Of a stretch of 64,000 bases of DNA, positions 20,578-31,923 are shown piece by piece. Location: positions 124,001 to 188,000 of the forward strand of contig NZ_SRJC01000003.1 of NCBI RefSeq assembly GCF_004684905.1, in the 5' to 3' direction. Each line of letters opens with the position of its first letter. Within the stretch, counting starts at the first letter, position 1. The stretch is from Halobacillus salinus. Its GTDB lineage: Bacteria > Bacillota > Bacilli > Bacillales > Halobacillaceae. A program made the translations under genes and the position numbers. The notes below the pieces were generated by a model, which was given only the letters and a program-made list of their open reading frames with translations, had not been told where the DNA came from and did no database searches.

Positions 20578-21039
20578 TCAATTGGATGGATTTAAATCTT
20601 GGTCGATCAGAGTGAAATCCGTCGTATAGACGAACGTTCCATACAACTGTCCATCACTGTTTAAAAGGTGGTCAAAAATAAACCGATCTCCCTCTGCCAT
20701 CGGTTTATCCAACACTTCGTCAACCGGTACCCATTCCAGTTCGCCCTCTTCACTTTCATCCAGAAGAGTGCCGGAGAAGCTTGTCGTATAGAAGGTGAAC
20801 ATCATCCATTCTTGTACCGTTTTCTCGTCTTCTCTCATAATGAAGGTGAAAGAACCTCTAAGTTCCGGATTTTGAATGCTCAAGCCTGTCTCTTCTTTGA
20901 ATTCCCGTACTACAGAATCTTTGACGTTTTCGCCGGCCTCCATTTTGCCTCCAGGAGCTACATACCAACCACGTCTCGGTTTCTTCAATAATAAAACTTT
21001 ATCATCAACTTTTAAAATACAATTTGCTACACGTTGCAA
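20578..21039 (-). CDS. yvcI: NUDIX hydrolase, YvcI type
   Basis: A 153-residue NUDIX enzyme expected to hydrolyse nucleoside-diphosphate-linked substrates. The NUDIX box is complete: GGKMEAGENVKDSVVREF followed by KEETGL. The start is TTG, chosen because GAGGTGA lies 7 bp upstream and the protein begins with the expected QRVANCILKVDDKVLLLKKP strand. It heads the yvcI-rapZ-yvcK-whiA group. The natural substrate is unknown. Confidence 0.9.
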   Translation of the reverse strand: MQRVANCILKVDDKVLLLKKPRRGWYVAPGGKMEAGENVKDSVVREFKEETGLSIQNPELRGSFTFIMREDEKTVQEWMMFTFYTTSFSGTLLDESEEGELEWVPVDEVLDKPMAEGDRFIFDHLLNSDGQLYGTFVYTTDFTLIDQDLNPSN

Positions 21040-21164
21040 TCGTTGTCACCTCATTTTTTGTCTAGAGGGCACCTCACTCCATTATACAATGAATATGCAA
21101 GGGGCTACAATAATATGACTGAATTCGTTAGATGGAATTCCCAATCGTTCCGTAGTAGATCTAC

Positions 21165-21197
21165 ACAAAAAAAAGCACAGGTTTCGGCACCTGTGCT
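21165..21197 (-). terminator. Terminator of trxB
   Basis: On the minus strand AGCACAGGT / ACCTGTGCT forms a 9-bp perfect stem followed by TTTTTTTTGTG. It lies about 95 bp after the trxB stop. The rest of 21040-21292 holds no gene. Confidence 0.88.
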
Positions 21198-21292
21198 CAA
21201 GTAGAGATCTATCAATTAAAAGGGGGTCAATTAATCAACACCATTATAACGAAACTTTGTTTCATGTGTGTTACAACAGCGTTAAAAACGAA

Positions 21293-22249
<957 letters not shown>

Positions 22250-22341
22250 TTATCACTCCTTGTGAATCCAGTTCACTAAATGTTTCTGTAATTATAATAG
22301 TAAATCAATCCAAAACCGTCCATAAATGTGCTTATTATAAT

Positions 22342-23355
22342 TTATTTGATATTCCAAGGTCCGCCTTCTCGGCCTAATTTCGGAAAACTTTGGACCCCTT
22401 GTTCCCATAAGTTTAAGGCTTTTGACGGGTTCCCCGTATGGTAAGAAGCAATACTGTACCATTTATAATAAACACGTCTTTTGGTTACCTGATTGCCTTT
22501 CAGCATCCGGAACCGTTCTACAGCTTCTGTGTAGTGTCCTGCTCTAGCTAATGTTTCCGCTACAGATAGCTTTTGCTGATCATGCATCGGAAATACATTG
22601 CGCAGGCGATCAATGTGTGGCATTGCAGACTCTTCGCGCTCCTGTTCCAGGTAAAAGGTAGCTAAGTTCACATGGGAGTGAATATTAGCAGGATCTTGTT
22701 CTAGAGAAGCCTGCTCATACTCAATCGCTTCCTGTTCTTTCCCATACATAAACAAAGCATAAGCATACTTATGCTTCGTCAGAAGAAAGTCTGGGAACAT
22801 CTGCATCATTTCTTGCAACACGGCCAAAGCTTCTTCCCACTCTTCGTGTTCAAGGTGGTAGAAAGACGTTTCTTGATAGATCAAAAGGTCATCCTCGTCG
22901 TCAAAGGCCCACTCATCTTCCGCGTCTTCCCCTTCATCAAGAGAATCGAGCATGCTGATGAGCTGTTCTGCAGCTTCATGAAACTCTCCATCCTCTTGGT
23001 GATCGAGATAGATTTGAGCGTATTTTTTTGCATCGTTCAAAAGGCCAAGATGGGCATAGTTGTTAGCCATTAAATAATAACAATCAATATAATCATCGCC
23101 GAACTTCGTTAAGACATCAGATAAAACCTGGTTAGCAGCGTGATACGACCCGAGCTCTGTGTAGATCACGGATAACTGACAAGCATACAAAGGCTCATCG
23201 GGATCTACTTCTACTGCTTTCTTCAGCCACTTGACTGCGGAATCAAAACGGCGCTTCTTGAAAGCTTGGATTCCACGGGTGAAGTAAAAATGACCGGTCG
23301 GCACGAAAGGTATGATGTTCGATTGTTGGTTCGGGCTGTCTAATGATGTCGTCAT
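22342..23355 (-). CDS. Tetratricopeptide-repeat protein (YvcD-like)
   Basis: A 337-residue protein built of helical TPR repeats (for example RFDSAVKWLKKAVEVDPDEP, then ACQLSVIYTELGSYHAANQV) with a strongly acidic linker near residues 140-155. It has no signal or membrane segment and is presumably a cytoplasmic scaffold. Its place upstream of trxB matches B. subtilis yvcD from memory. The start is the ATG at 23355, preceded by GGGGGA; a longer frame overlaps the likely -10 (TGTTATACT near 23397-23404) and is rejected. Confidence 0.85.
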   Translation of the reverse strand: MTTSLDSPNQQSNIIPFVPTGHFYFTRGIQAFKKRRFDSAVKWLKKAVEVDPDEPLYACQLSVIYTELGSYHAANQVLSDVLTKFGDDYIDCYYLMANNYAHLGLLNDAKKYAQIYLDHQEDGEFHEAAEQLISMLDSLDEGEDAEDEWAFDDEDDLLIYQETSFYHLEHEEWEEALAVLQEMMQMFPDFLLTKHKYAYALFMYGKEQEAIEYEQASLEQDPANIHSHVNLATFYLEQEREESAMPHIDRLRNVFPMHDQQKLSVAETLARAGHYTEAVERFRMLKGNQVTKRRVYYKWYSIASYHTGNPSKALNLWEQGVQSFPKLGREGGPWNIK

Positions 23356-23554
23356 GACGGTCCCCCTAATTCCGTTACAAATCTCACTAATAAAGGAGTA
23401 TAACATAAAAAACCTTGATAAAATAGGAAAAATTAATTATTACGTGACGACATTTTAAAGGAAAACTTGCCCTAAGGCTTTGACGAAAGATAAAGTTTAT
23501 TGTAGATATTTGACTAACCCGCCCACTCTCGTCTATACCGATTCAAAGTTGCGC

Positions 23555-23585
23555 AAAAATAAAGAGTATCGCCAGGCGATACTCT
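23555..23585 (-). terminator. Terminator of the histidine operon
   Basis: An 11-bp inverted repeat (AGAGTATCGCC / GGCGATACTCT) is followed on the minus strand by TTTATTTTTG. It starts about 16 bp after the hisIE stop. The remainder of 23407-23554 holds no gene. Confidence 0.87.
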
Positions 23586-23600
23586 AGACAAACGGTAGAC

Positions 23601-24224
23601 TCAGGAATGACGTTTTTCCAATACAGCAAGCACGTCATCTAGCGGCACTTGGCGGTCTGTCAGGAGGAGGAGTAAGTGGAATAGCAAATCTGCCGACTCG
23701 AGCGCCATTTCTTCTGGATCGTCATTTTTCGCGGCGATAATGACTTCCCCAGCTTCTTCTCCAATTTTCTTCGCAATCCGGTCGACACCTTCTTGGAAAA
23801 GCGTAGAAGTATAGGACCCTTCCGGCAGCGTCGCCTTCCTTTCGGACAGAACCTCCTGTAGTTCATCGAGAATCGCATAACGATGATCTTTCGGTTCTTG
23901 TCCACCTTCTAGTAAGGAATGAGAGAAGCAACTGTAGTCCCCTTTGTGGCAGGCTGGACCTTGCGGAATGACTTGAACTAAGAGAGCATCTTGATCACAA
24001 TCATAGTGGATATCGGTCACTTTCTGAGTATTGCCGGAAGTTTCCCCTTTGTGCCAAAGCTCTTGTCTGGAGCGGCTGTAGAATACCGTCTCCCTTTTAT
24101 CCAAAGTCTGTCGCAAAGACTCTTCGTTCATATACGCTAAGGTCAGCACTGCTTTGGAACGAGCGTCCTGCACGATAGCAGGAACGAGACCTTTTTCATC
24201 AAATTGAATCGATTCTATGTTCAT
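23601..24224 (-). CDS. hisI: Bifunctional phosphoribosyl-AMP cyclohydrolase / PR-ATP pyrophosphatase
   Basis: This fusion carries out steps 2 and 3 of histidine synthesis. The N-terminal HisI domain (about 1-110) has the metal-binding [11 protein letters not shown] and [10 protein letters not shown] motifs; the C-terminal HisE domain (about 115-205) has [15 protein letters not shown] and the helical [11 protein letters not shown]. The 207-residue size is normal for the fused form (hisIE). It overlaps hisF by 4 bp. Confidence 0.95.
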   Translation of the reverse strand: MNIESIQFDEKGLVPAIVQDARSKAVLTLAYMNEESLRQTLDKRETVFYSRSRQELWHKGETSGNTQKVTDIHYDCDQDALLVQVIPQGPACHKGDYSCFSHSLLEGGQEPKDHRYAILDELQEVLSERKATLPEGSYTSTLFQEGVDRIAKKIGEEAGEVIIAAKNDDPEEMALESADLLFHLLLLLTDRQVPLDDVLAVLEKRHS

Positions 24225-24979
24225 CGAACAACAACTCCCTTCTCTTTCAAATAGTTTTTCACGTTCTCAACGGATGTCTCTTTATAATGGAAGATGGAAG
24301 CGGCTAGGGCAGCATCTGCATCTACCTTCGTAAAGACGTCATAGAAATGTTCACTCGATCCCGCTCCTCCAGAAGCGATGACCGGAACAGACACGACTTC
24401 TTGCACTGCTTCGAGCAGCGGTAGATCGAACCCCGTTTTCTCCCCGTCTTGGTTCATGGACGTAAGCAGGATCTCTCCAGCACCTAGTCGCTGTGCTTCC
24501 TGCGCCCATTCTACGACTGTCCACTCTGTAGGTTTGCGGCCCCCGTGCGTATAGACGACCCATGTCCCTTTTTCTTCATCGTACCTTGCATCGATGGCTA
24601 CTACGATACATTGACTTCCGAAGTAATCTGCTCCTTCTGTAATAAGCTCTGGTCTGTTCACGGCTGCCGAGTTGAGGGAAACCTTATCGGCACCGTTCCG
24701 AAGCGTCACCTTCATGTCTTCTAAAGTACGGATGCCTCCACCAACAGTAAAAGGAATCGCCAATTCAGAAGCGACCTTACGGACGACATCGATCATCGTT
24801 TTGTTCCCTTCGTGCGTTGCAGAGATATCCAGAAAGACGAGCTCGTCTGCCCCTTGCTCATCATAGATTTTCGCAAGTTCTACAGGGTCTCCTGCATCCC
24901 TTATTTCTACAAACTGAATGCCTTTGACCACACGTCCTTCTTTTACGTCTAAACAAGGAATGATCCGTTTCGATAACAT
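24221..24979 (-). CDS. hisF: Imidazole glycerol phosphate synthase cyclase subunit HisF
   Basis: With HisH it converts PRFAR to imidazole-glycerol phosphate and AICAR using ammonia from glutamine. The 252-residue TIM barrel begins [16 protein letters not shown] with the catalytic Asp; the second catalytic Asp is in VVAIDARYD; phosphate loops include TVGGGIRT and [10 protein letters not shown]. Its first base coincides with the last base of hisA. Confidence 0.96.
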   Translation of the reverse strand: MLSKRIIPCLDVKEGRVVKGIQFVEIRDAGDPVELAKIYDEQGADELVFLDISATHEGNKTMIDVVRKVASELAIPFTVGGGIRTLEDMKVTLRNGADKVSLNSAAVNRPELITEGADYFGSQCIVVAIDARYDEEKGTWVVYTHGGRKPTEWTVVEWAQEAQRLGAGEILLTSMNQDGEKTGFDLPLLEAVQEVVSVPVIASGGAGSSEHFYDVFTKVDADAALAASIFHYKETSVENVKNYLKEKGVVVR

Positions 24980-25710
24980 TACGATTCCTCCAATTCGAGC
25001 GCTTCTTTCAAGGTGAAGCGATTAGCATATAAGGCTTTCCCAACGATTGAGCCGATGACATGCTCTGTCTGGTATTTCTTCAACTCATGCAAATCCTCCA
25101 AACCTTGAATTCCTCCGGAGGCGATGACGTTGACCTTCGTTTGTTCCGCTAACCGGACAATCTCTTTCACGTTAGGGCCCTCGAGCATCCCATCCTTCGC
25201 AATATCAGTATAAATAAATGTAGATGCACCGGCATCTGCAAGCTCCTTACCAAGGTCGACCGCTGTTACTGTAGAGGATTCCAGCCACCCTTCTGTAGAA
25301 ACATAACCATCACGTGCATCGAGTCCGATCGCAATCTTCTCCCCGTATTTTGCTAGTAGAGATTTCGTTCGCTCCGGGTCTCGGACCGCTAGCGAACCGA
25401 TGATGACACGATCCACTCCTTGATCCAAATAAAAGCGGACATCCTCCTCCGTACGAATCCCTCCGCCGATTTGGACTTGGCACTCAAGCTCCTGCGCTAC
25501 TCGTAGCACGTGCTCTGCGTTCTGTTTCGCTCCTTGCTTAGCACCATCGAGGTCGACCATATGAATCCAAGAGGCGCCTGCTTCCGCAAACCCTTTCGCC
25601 ACTTCAAACGGGTTCTCACCGTAGACCGTTTCCTTTTCAAAATCACCTTGTTCCAGACGGACACATTTTCCGCCTAACATATCAATCGCTGGATAAATCG
25701 TAAAAGACAT
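24979..25710 (-). CDS. hisA: ProFAR isomerase HisA
   Basis: It isomerises ProFAR to PRFAR, the fourth step of the pathway. The 243-residue TIM barrel starts with [21 protein letters not shown], and has [20 protein letters not shown] and [11 protein letters not shown]. It follows hisH by 13 bp and shares one base with hisF, consistent with tight coupling. Confidence 0.95.
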   Translation of the reverse strand: MSFTIYPAIDMLGGKCVRLEQGDFEKETVYGENPFEVAKGFAEAGASWIHMVDLDGAKQGAKQNAEHVLRVAQELECQVQIGGGIRTEEDVRFYLDQGVDRVIIGSLAVRDPERTKSLLAKYGEKIAIGLDARDGYVSTEGWLESSTVTAVDLGKELADAGASTFIYTDIAKDGMLEGPNVKEIVRLAEQTKVNVIASGGIQGLEDLHELKKYQTEHVIGSIVGKALYANRFTLKEALELEES

Positions 25711-25723
25711 GATTATCGGCTCC

Positions 25724-26353
25724 TCACTGTTTGACCATTACTTTGCAAAAATTCTCGAGCAGCTGCATACCAGGTTCTCCACTTTTCTCAGGGTGGAACT
25801 GGCTTGCGACCACGTTATCCTGTCCGACAATCGCCGGTACGTCCAAATGATAGTCTGCCGTTGCGTACAGAATACGCTCCTCTTCAGTCTTGGCAACAAA
25901 CGAGTGGACGAAATAAACGTAGTCCTCTCCCACTCCTTGAAGAAGAGGCTGAGCTTGTTGTTTTATGTTCAATTGGTTCCATCCCATATGCGGCACTTTG
26001 TAAGAGCGGCCTTGGTTATCGACTCCAGGGAAACGGACGATCCGACCCGGGAACAATCCGAGCCCTTCGGTTTCCCCGCCTTCTTCGGACGACTCAAATA
26101 ATAGCTGCATACCGAGACAGATCCCGTAAAGGGGGATACCTTCTGCTACTTTTTGTTTGATGAAAGGAATCAAGCCGTGTTCGTCTAGTGCACGCATCGC
26201 ATCCGGAAATGCTCCTACACCTGGGAGGATGTATCCATCACACCCTTCCAGATCACTCGGTCGATCTCCTAACTTATACGTTACTTCCAGACGTTCGAGT
26301 GCTTTAGAGACGCTGAATAAATTCCCCATGCCATAATCGATGATTCCAATCAT
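25724..26353 (-). CDS. hisH: Imidazole glycerol phosphate synthase glutaminase subunit HisH
   Basis: This class I glutamine amidotransferase subunit feeds ammonia to HisF. The 209-residue protein starts [15 protein letters not shown]; the nucleophile is the Cys in [11 protein letters not shown], and the His and Glu are in [10 protein letters not shown] frame open for another 41 codons upstream lies inside hisB in another phase and is rejected; AAGGGGAG precedes this ATG. The start is 1 bp past the hisB stop. Confidence 0.95.
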   Translation of the reverse strand: MIGIIDYGMGNLFSVSKALERLEVTYKLGDRPSDLEGCDGYILPGVGAFPDAMRALDEHGLIPFIKQKVAEGIPLYGICLGMQLLFESSEEGGETEGLGLFPGRIVRFPGVDNQGRSYKVPHMGWNQLNIKQQAQPLLQGVGEDYVYFVHSFVAKTEEERILYATADYHLDVPAIVGQDNVVASQFHPEKSGEPGMQLLENFCKVMVKQ

Positions 26354-26354
26354 G

Positions 26355-26954
26355 TTATAAACTCCCCTTCGTACTCGGCACCCCTTGGACGCGTGGGTCG
26401 ATCTGTGTAGCTTCGTCCAAGGCACGAGCAAGCGCCTTAAACATCGCTTCGATAATGTGGTGTGTGTTGTGGCCATGATGCAGAACGATATGTAAATTCA
26501 TCCGTGCCTCAAGCGCAAACTTCCAGAAAAACTCATGGACATTCTCCGTATCGAACGTTCCGACGCGGTCTTTAGGCAACTCTGCCCGCCACTCCAGGTG
26601 CGGCCTGTCGCTTAAGTCTACCGCTACTGTCACGAGCGTTTCATCCATCGGAAGCGTCATCGCCCCATATCGCTTCATTCCGTATTTATCTCCGATTGCT
26701 TCACGAAAAGCCTGGCCGAGGACAATCCCGATATCTTCGGTCAAGTGGTGATCATCCACTTCGACATCACCGTGTCCTTTTAAAGTGAGATCGAATAAGC
26801 CATGCTTTGTAAACAGCTCGAGCATGTGGCTTAAGAATGGGGTTTGTACATCCAAATCTGCTTTGCCTTGCCCATCAACGGAGAAAGCGAGCTCAATATC
26901 GGTTTCTCTTGTTTTCCTTTTCAGTTCTGCTTTACGTTCTTTCGTCATGTCCAT
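26355..26954 (-). CDS. hisB: Imidazoleglycerol-phosphate dehydratase HisB
   Basis: The 199-residue monofunctional dehydratase removes water from imidazole-glycerol phosphate with bound Mn. The metal-binding motifs are VDDHHLTEDIG and HHGHNTHHIIEA. No histidinol-phosphatase domain is fused, so that activity must come from another gene outside this operon. It overlaps hisD by 10 bp. Confidence 0.96.
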   Translation of the reverse strand: MDMTKERKAELKRKTRETDIELAFSVDGQGKADLDVQTPFLSHMLELFTKHGLFDLTLKGHGDVEVDDHHLTEDIGIVLGQAFREAIGDKYGMKRYGAMTLPMDETLVTVAVDLSDRPHLEWRAELPKDRVGTFDTENVHEFFWKFALEARMNLHIVLHHGHNTHHIIEAMFKALARALDEATQIDPRVQGVPSTKGSL

Positions 26955-28219
26955 CGCTCCTTACGTGATTCGACTGCTCTTGCGTGACCTTCTAAGCCTT
27001 CTAACCTGGCAAACCGGGCAATCTTATCCACGTTTTGTTGAAGCGCTTCTCCGCTATAGGAAATCACGCTTGATTTTTTCAAGAAATCATCTACATTCAA
27101 CGGGCTCGAGAACCGGGCTGTTCCATTCGTCGGAAGGACATGGTTAGGGCCTGCGAAGTAGTCCCCAACCGGCTCACTACTGTAAGGACCTAAGAAAATC
27201 GCACCTGCATGCTTGATCTTCGCCAAGCTTTGAAATGGACCTTCACAGATGACTTCCAAGTGTTCTGGCGCAATTTCATTGATTGCATCAATGGCTTCTT
27301 GCCACGTATCGCACAACAGAATCATTCCGTAATCTTCCACACTCTGCCTTGCGATTCGTTCGCGCGGCAGCTGTTGAAGCTGGGATTCCACTTCCTCTTG
27401 AACCTGTTCGGCAAGATGCTCGCTTGTCGTAACAAGCACACTTGATGAACGCGCATCGTGTTCCGCTTGGGATAAAAGGTCACTTGCGATTTCTCGCGGA
27501 CGTGCTGTGTCATCAGCCAACACCGCAATTTCACTTGGTCCGGCAATCATATCGATATCCACATCCCCGAACACTTCCCGCTTCGCAAGCGCTACATATA
27601 CGTTCCCAGGACCCGTGATTTTATCGACAGGAGAGATGCTTTCTGTACCATAAGCAAGAGCAGCTACGGCTTGGGCTCCGCCGATTTTAAAAACATCCGA
27701 GACACCGAGAATCCTTGCCGATACAAGAACTCCAGCCGGGACTTTCCCGTCTTCCCCTGGGGGAGTGACCATAACGATCCGCTCGACACCTGCAACTTGG
27801 GCCGGAATGATATTCATGAACACCGAAGAGGGATATGCTGCCGTTCCTCCGGGCACATACACACCCGCTGCATCAATCGGCGTAATCTTCTGTCCTAGCA
27901 TCGTTCCATCCGATGAGGTATCAAACCAAGAAGTCGGTAGCTGTTTTTCGTGGAAACTGCGGATGTTTGCCGCTGCTTCTTCCAAGATTGTAATGAATTC
28001 TCCATCCATCGAATCGTAAGCTTCATCAAACTCCTCTTTCGTCACCCTAGGGCTTTCAAGGAGAACCCCGTCGAACTGTTCCGTAAACCTACGAACTGCT
28101 TCATCCCCGTTCTCTTTCACTTCCTGAATGATAGACTGAACGGATTTACGTTGTTCTACTGTTCCTTGATCCACACTACGCCTTAGTGAAGGACGATCCG
28201 CTTTATTTATGATTTTCAT
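26945..28219 (-). CDS. hisD: Histidinol dehydrogenase HisD
   Basis: It performs the last two oxidations, histidinol to histidine, with NAD+ and Zn. The 424-residue enzyme shows [27 protein letters not shown] (metal/active site) and [15 protein letters not shown]. It overlaps hisG by 4 bp and hisB by 10 bp. Confidence 0.96.
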   Translation of the reverse strand: MKIINKADRPSLRRSVDQGTVEQRKSVQSIIQEVKENGDEAVRRFTEQFDGVLLESPRVTKEEFDEAYDSMDGEFITILEEAAANIRSFHEKQLPTSWFDTSSDGTMLGQKITPIDAAGVYVPGGTAAYPSSVFMNIIPAQVAGVERIVMVTPPGEDGKVPAGVLVSARILGVSDVFKIGGAQAVAALAYGTESISPVDKITGPGNVYVALAKREVFGDVDIDMIAGPSEIAVLADDTARPREIASDLLSQAEHDARSSSVLVTTSEHLAEQVQEEVESQLQQLPRERIARQSVEDYGMILLCDTWQEAIDAINEIAPEHLEVICEGPFQSLAKIKHAGAIFLGPYSSEPVGDYFAGPNHVLPTNGTARFSSPLNVDDFLKKSSVISYSGEALQQNVDKIARFARLEGLEGHARAVESRKERWT

Positions 28220-28857
28220 GCGTTGACCTCCTCCATCACTTCACTTAATTTCGACACCATCTCTTCGATTTCTGTGCTCTTCACACGATAACTTACTGGG
28301 TTCACAATCAAGCGTGATGTGATATCCTCGATTTTTTCGTATTCGACCAGTCCGTTTTCTTTCAACGTACGACCACTGGATACAATATCTACAATCCGGT
28401 CGGCAAGACCGATCAGTGGTGCAAGCTCAATCGATCCGTTAAGCGGGATAATTTCAATCTGTTCCCCTTGCTCCCTGAAGTAGTCGGAAGCGACCTTCGG
28501 ATATTTAGTCGCGATCTTCGGAGCGATACGACTTAGCGGTTGATCTGGCAGTCCAGCAACCGCTACATAACAAGGGCTGATCTTCAAATCGAGCACTTCA
28601 TATACATCGCGGTCCTGTTCGAGCAACACATCTTTTCCTGCTATTCCGATATCTGCTGCACCGTACTCCACATATGTGACAACGTCCATCGGCTTTGCCA
28701 TCATGACGCGTATGTTCTGCTCAGGAAAATCCAAAATCAGCTTGCGAGATTCATCAAGATCTGCACCGAGTTCGTAACCTGCTTTCTGCATTAACTCAGC
28801 TGCTTCTTCATAAATCCGTCCTTTGGGCATGGCAATGGTCAATCGTTCACTCATCAT
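28216..28857 (-). CDS. hisG: ATP phosphoribosyltransferase, short catalytic subunit HisG
   Basis: It commits ATP and PRPP to histidine synthesis. At 213 residues it is the short form, lacking the C-terminal regulatory domain, and so needs the HisZ partner encoded just upstream. The PRPP-binding region is [14 protein letters not shown], and the N-terminus [14 protein letters not shown] is typical. It overlaps hisZ by 11 bp. Confidence 0.95.
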   Translation of the reverse strand: MMSERLTIAMPKGRIYEEAAELMQKAGYELGADLDESRKLILDFPEQNIRVMMAKPMDVVTYVEYGAADIGIAGKDVLLEQDRDVYEVLDLKISPCYVAVAGLPDQPLSRIAPKIATKYPKVASDYFREQGEQIEIIPLNGSIELAPLIGLADRIVDIVSSGRTLKENGLVEYEKIEDITSRLIVNPVSYRVKSTEIEEMVSKLSEVMEEVNA

Positions 28858-30031
28858 CCGCTCCTCCTTCCGCTGTTAAGTCGATGGTTTTAGATAGTTG
28901 GTCTTTAAAAGCTGAAACATCCGGGATTTGATCACGGTGCTGTAACAAGACAGAGTGCCCTTGAAGCCTCCACTCTTTGGCTTTCTGAATCCCGTTCGTG
29001 TACGTATCATCGTCTACAATGATGCCGATACGATCATCTTCATCCGCTTGTTCACTTAACGCTTCGACAAGTCGTTCCAGATGAATGGCGAACCCGGTAG
29101 CTGATGCGTTCAATTGGAAAGAAGGTAGTAGCGCATCGTAACGCCCACCATTACATAACAGAGCTCCAATATTTGGCGCATAGCCTTCGAAGAGGATGCC
29201 GGTGTAATAATCCATGTGGCTGATCAAGTTCAAGTCGAACTGTACGAATTGTTCCACACCGTAGTCTTTCAGAAGTCGGAAGAGCTGCTTCAATTCGTTC
29301 ACAGCCTGCATACACGTTTGATTGCGGGCAAGCGAACGACTCGAGCCGAAGATCTCTTCTCCTCCTCGCAGCGTCAACAGCTGCAATAGAGCTTGCTTCT
29401 TATCTTCTGAGACCGGTAGAGTTTTCACCGCTTCCCGGTATCCAACATAATTTTTGCGATATAAGTACTGTAATAACGTTTCCGTCGTTTCTTCGTCTTC
29501 GCCTAACACATCACTGAAAAATGCCTTCACAAAACCGATATGGCCGATGGTGATGACGAAGTTCTCAAGACCCGCATCCTGTAATGATTCGACGAGCAAT
29601 GCGATGACTTCTGCATCGCCGTAGGAGGAATGGTCTCCGATCAATTCCGTTCCGACTTGTTCAAATTGAGCAGGCTTACCTCCTTCTGCTTGCTGCGCGC
29701 GAAAGACAGGACCTCCGTAAGCGAGCCGCAGCGGAAATTCAGACTGCTTCAATTGCGAAGCGGCAACTCGAGCAATCGGTGCCGTCATATCTGGACGAAG
29801 AACGAGCGTATGCCCTTGCTGATCCAACAGCTTGAACAACTGTTGATCAAGTGTCGCACTCACTTTCCCGACCGTTTCGTGGTATTCCATCAAAGGCGTG
29901 TCCATAAACGAATACCCGTAGGACAGAATCGAATCGGACAACCGCTGCCTCGCCTTTTGTTTCTGATTATAGAAAAAAGGAAGCGTATCGCGCATTCCTA
30001 ATGGTTTTTCGAACATCAATCGTTTCGCCAT
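28847..30031 (-). CDS. hisZ: ATP phosphoribosyltransferase regulatory subunit HisZ
   Basis: A 394-residue paralogue of histidyl-tRNA synthetase that assembles with short HisG and gives it feedback inhibition by histidine. Class II synthetase-like stretches are visible ([34 protein letters not shown]), with a degraded C-terminal part. The second of two nearby ATGs was chosen, because GGGAGG lies only 3 bp before the first but 9 bp before the second. It heads the operon and has a promoter at 30069-30097. Confidence 0.92.
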   Translation of the reverse strand: MAKRLMFEKPLGMRDTLPFFYNQKQKARQRLSDSILSYGYSFMDTPLMEYHETVGKVSATLDQQLFKLLDQQGHTLVLRPDMTAPIARVAASQLKQSEFPLRLAYGGPVFRAQQAEGGKPAQFEQVGTELIGDHSSYGDAEVIALLVESLQDAGLENFVITIGHIGFVKAFFSDVLGEDEETTETLLQYLYRKNYVGYREAVKTLPVSEDKKQALLQLLTLRGGEEIFGSSRSLARNQTCMQAVNELKQLFRLLKDYGVEQFVQFDLNLISHMDYYTGILFEGYAPNIGALLCNGGRYDALLPSFQLNASATGFAIHLERLVEALSEQADEDDRIGIIVDDDTYTNGIQKAKEWRLQGHSVLLQHRDQIPDVSAFKDQLSKTIDLTAEGGADDE

Positions 30032-30068
30032 TCCCATCGACCTCCCGTTAATCCTTTAGCTTGCTAAT

Positions 30069-30097
30069 ATGCTAACAAAATAAAGTTATGCCGTCAA
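30069..30097 (-). promoter_or_regulatory. Promoter of the histidine operon
   Basis: On the minus strand TTGACG (30092-30097) and TAGCAT (30069-30074) are 17 bp apart. The leader to hisZ is only about 30 bp, too short for a T-box or an attenuator. Confidence 0.6.
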
Positions 30098-30144
30098 TCG
30101 TCATTCTTTTCTATGTTTCCCTTCTTTTCATTCTCAAAAACAGC

Positions 30145-30182
30145 ATAAAAAAGCGGCTCTCCTTTCTTAGAAAGAGGCCGCT
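30145..30182 (-). terminator. Terminator of the AidB-like gene
   Basis: On the minus strand AGCGGCCTCTTTC pairs imperfectly with GAAAGGAGAGCCGCT across a short loop and is followed by TTTTTTATG. It starts 12 bp after the stop at 30194. Confidence 0.85.
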
Positions 30183-30193
30183 AACTGCTATCT

Positions 30194-31849
30194 TCACTTC
30201 ACCGAAACCCCCAACAAATCATCAGCCAATTGAAGAACAAGTGGAACCTCTTGGACCTTATCATTACCATAGTGATGCTGGATATATAACCGGGCTTTCT
30301 GTTCCTCCTCCAAGCTTTCTGAAGCTTTCTCTAAAGCAACAGAGGCTTCGAATAATAGCACGAGTCGTTCCGCTATCTTCTTACTGTAATAGGTCTGCGC
30401 CCCAGAAGGTTGCTGCAAAATGGATTCGACCCATGCTTCTGCTTCTTCAAGCGACTGATGCACCAACCGCTTCTCCTCTTCTAGTACAGATGCTTGAGAG
30501 ATCCTCCTCCGAAGGTCTTCAAAAAAACTATGATGTGCCTTTGATTTGTTCAACAACCGTAGCACTTCTAACCCTAATATGTTCGCCGTACCTTCCCAGA
30601 CGGTAAGCACCTGGGCATCCCTCAATAAGCGAGGAGTCACGAAGTCTTCGATATACCCGTTACCACCGTGCATCTCGATTGCTTCGTGCGTGAAATGGAC
30701 AGCTTGTTCAGCGGTTTCTTTTTTGATCAGAGCAATTTGTAAGCGTAACAGCATAAACTCATTCGACTGACGGTGTTGCTCTGCCTTCGTCAGCGAATCG
30801 AATTGTTCGACCACTTCAAATACTGCACGCGTTTCAAGCTCCTGCTTGACCTTCATATGAACTAGAGTCTCTTTGATCATCGGGTAATCAATGAGAGGCT
30901 TCCCAAACGCTTCACGGCCTCTTGCATAGTCTAATGCTTCGGAAAAGGCTCTGCGCATGATGCCTATTGAGGCGACGGCATTACATATTCTTGATAAGTT
31001 CAAAGCTTCCATCATGTAATAGAACCCCTGATCAGGTTCCCCTACCAAAAATGCCTTGGCACCGTCGAATTCCACTTCAGCAGACGGAACCGCACGTACT
31101 CCCAACTTATCCTTCAGTCTACGGATACGTATTCCGTTCAACGACTGATTTTCCTGACGCCAAGGAACTAGGAATAGACTGAGCCCCTTTGTTCCAGGTG
31201 CTGCCTCTTCCATTCTCGCAAGTACCATCGCGACACCACATGCTCCGGCATTACTCGCGAAATATTTTTCTCCAAATATACGATAATGATCGCCTTCACG
31301 AACTGCGGTGACCTCGTTCGCTCCGACATCTGACCCTCCCTGACGTTCTGTTAGAAAGGTAGCCCCTTCATACAACTCCACATCTCCTGTGGAAAGGACG
31401 TGAGGTAAATAGTTATCCCTTAGTGCCTCGTCAGCGTAATGATCGATCAAGTAAGCGGTAGCCATCGTCAACGTCACCGGGCAGTAGAATCCCGGCTCTG
31501 CTTGTGAGAGAAGATAACCTTGCGCAAAGGAGTACACATAATTCCCTCGTTCACCAAGTGTGGGAATGTCTTTATGTATATAGCCGACAATCCCTCTTTG
31601 ATAGGTATCTGCGACCGTCTTCTTGTACCCTTCATTCAGCCAGACATGAGAAATATCTTCCCCCATCCGGTCATACTTGATCAATTTCGGCTGTCCCTCA
31701 CGGTCTGTGTGAGCCGCCCGTTCATCAATGTCCGTTGCACATAAGCCCCCGAACTCCTCTAACTCATGACCTGCCCATGCCCAAAATCTTGGAGTGAGCT
31801 TCTCCTTCAACAACGCCTGCAGGTTCGTATCATGAGAGAAAAAATTCAT
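30194..31849 (-). CDS. AidB-like acyl-CoA dehydrogenase family protein
   Basis: A 551-residue FAD protein. Its length and N-terminal extra domain match the AidB branch rather than ordinary ~380-residue acyl-CoA dehydrogenases. Visible signatures are LTERQGGSDVGANEV (FAD contact), ALNLSRICNAVASIGIMRRA, AREAFGKPL-like GREAFGKPLID, EMHGGNGYIEDF and the active-site region LTVWEGTANILGLEVLR. E. coli AidB is induced by alkylation and binds DNA; whether this homologue does so, or oxidises an acyl-CoA, cannot be told. It stands alone with no fatty-acid genes beside it. Confidence 0.85.
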   Translation of the reverse strand: MNFFSHDTNLQALLKEKLTPRFWAWAGHELEEFGGLCATDIDERAAHTDREGQPKLIKYDRMGEDISHVWLNEGYKKTVADTYQRGIVGYIHKDIPTLGERGNYVYSFAQGYLLSQAEPGFYCPVTLTMATAYLIDHYADEALRDNYLPHVLSTGDVELYEGATFLTERQGGSDVGANEVTAVREGDHYRIFGEKYFASNAGACGVAMVLARMEEAAPGTKGLSLFLVPWRQENQSLNGIRIRRLKDKLGVRAVPSAEVEFDGAKAFLVGEPDQGFYYMMEALNLSRICNAVASIGIMRRAFSEALDYARGREAFGKPLIDYPMIKETLVHMKVKQELETRAVFEVVEQFDSLTKAEQHRQSNEFMLLRLQIALIKKETAEQAVHFTHEAIEMHGGNGYIEDFVTPRLLRDAQVLTVWEGTANILGLEVLRLLNKSKAHHSFFEDLRRRISQASVLEEEKRLVHQSLEEAEAWVESILQQPSGAQTYYSKKIAERLVLLFEASVALEKASESLEEEQKARLYIQHHYGNDKVQEVPLVLQLADDLLGVSVK

Positions 31850-31923
31850 TTCTCCACTCCTTATAAGTGAATATGTTAGAAAATTCTAACTTACATTCTA
31901 CAGGAAATCATCGAATCTATCCA

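Noticed and set aside
30038-30068. T-box or histidine attenuator before hisZ
   Set aside because: The leader between the likely promoter and the start is about 30 bp, with no specifier stem or terminator.
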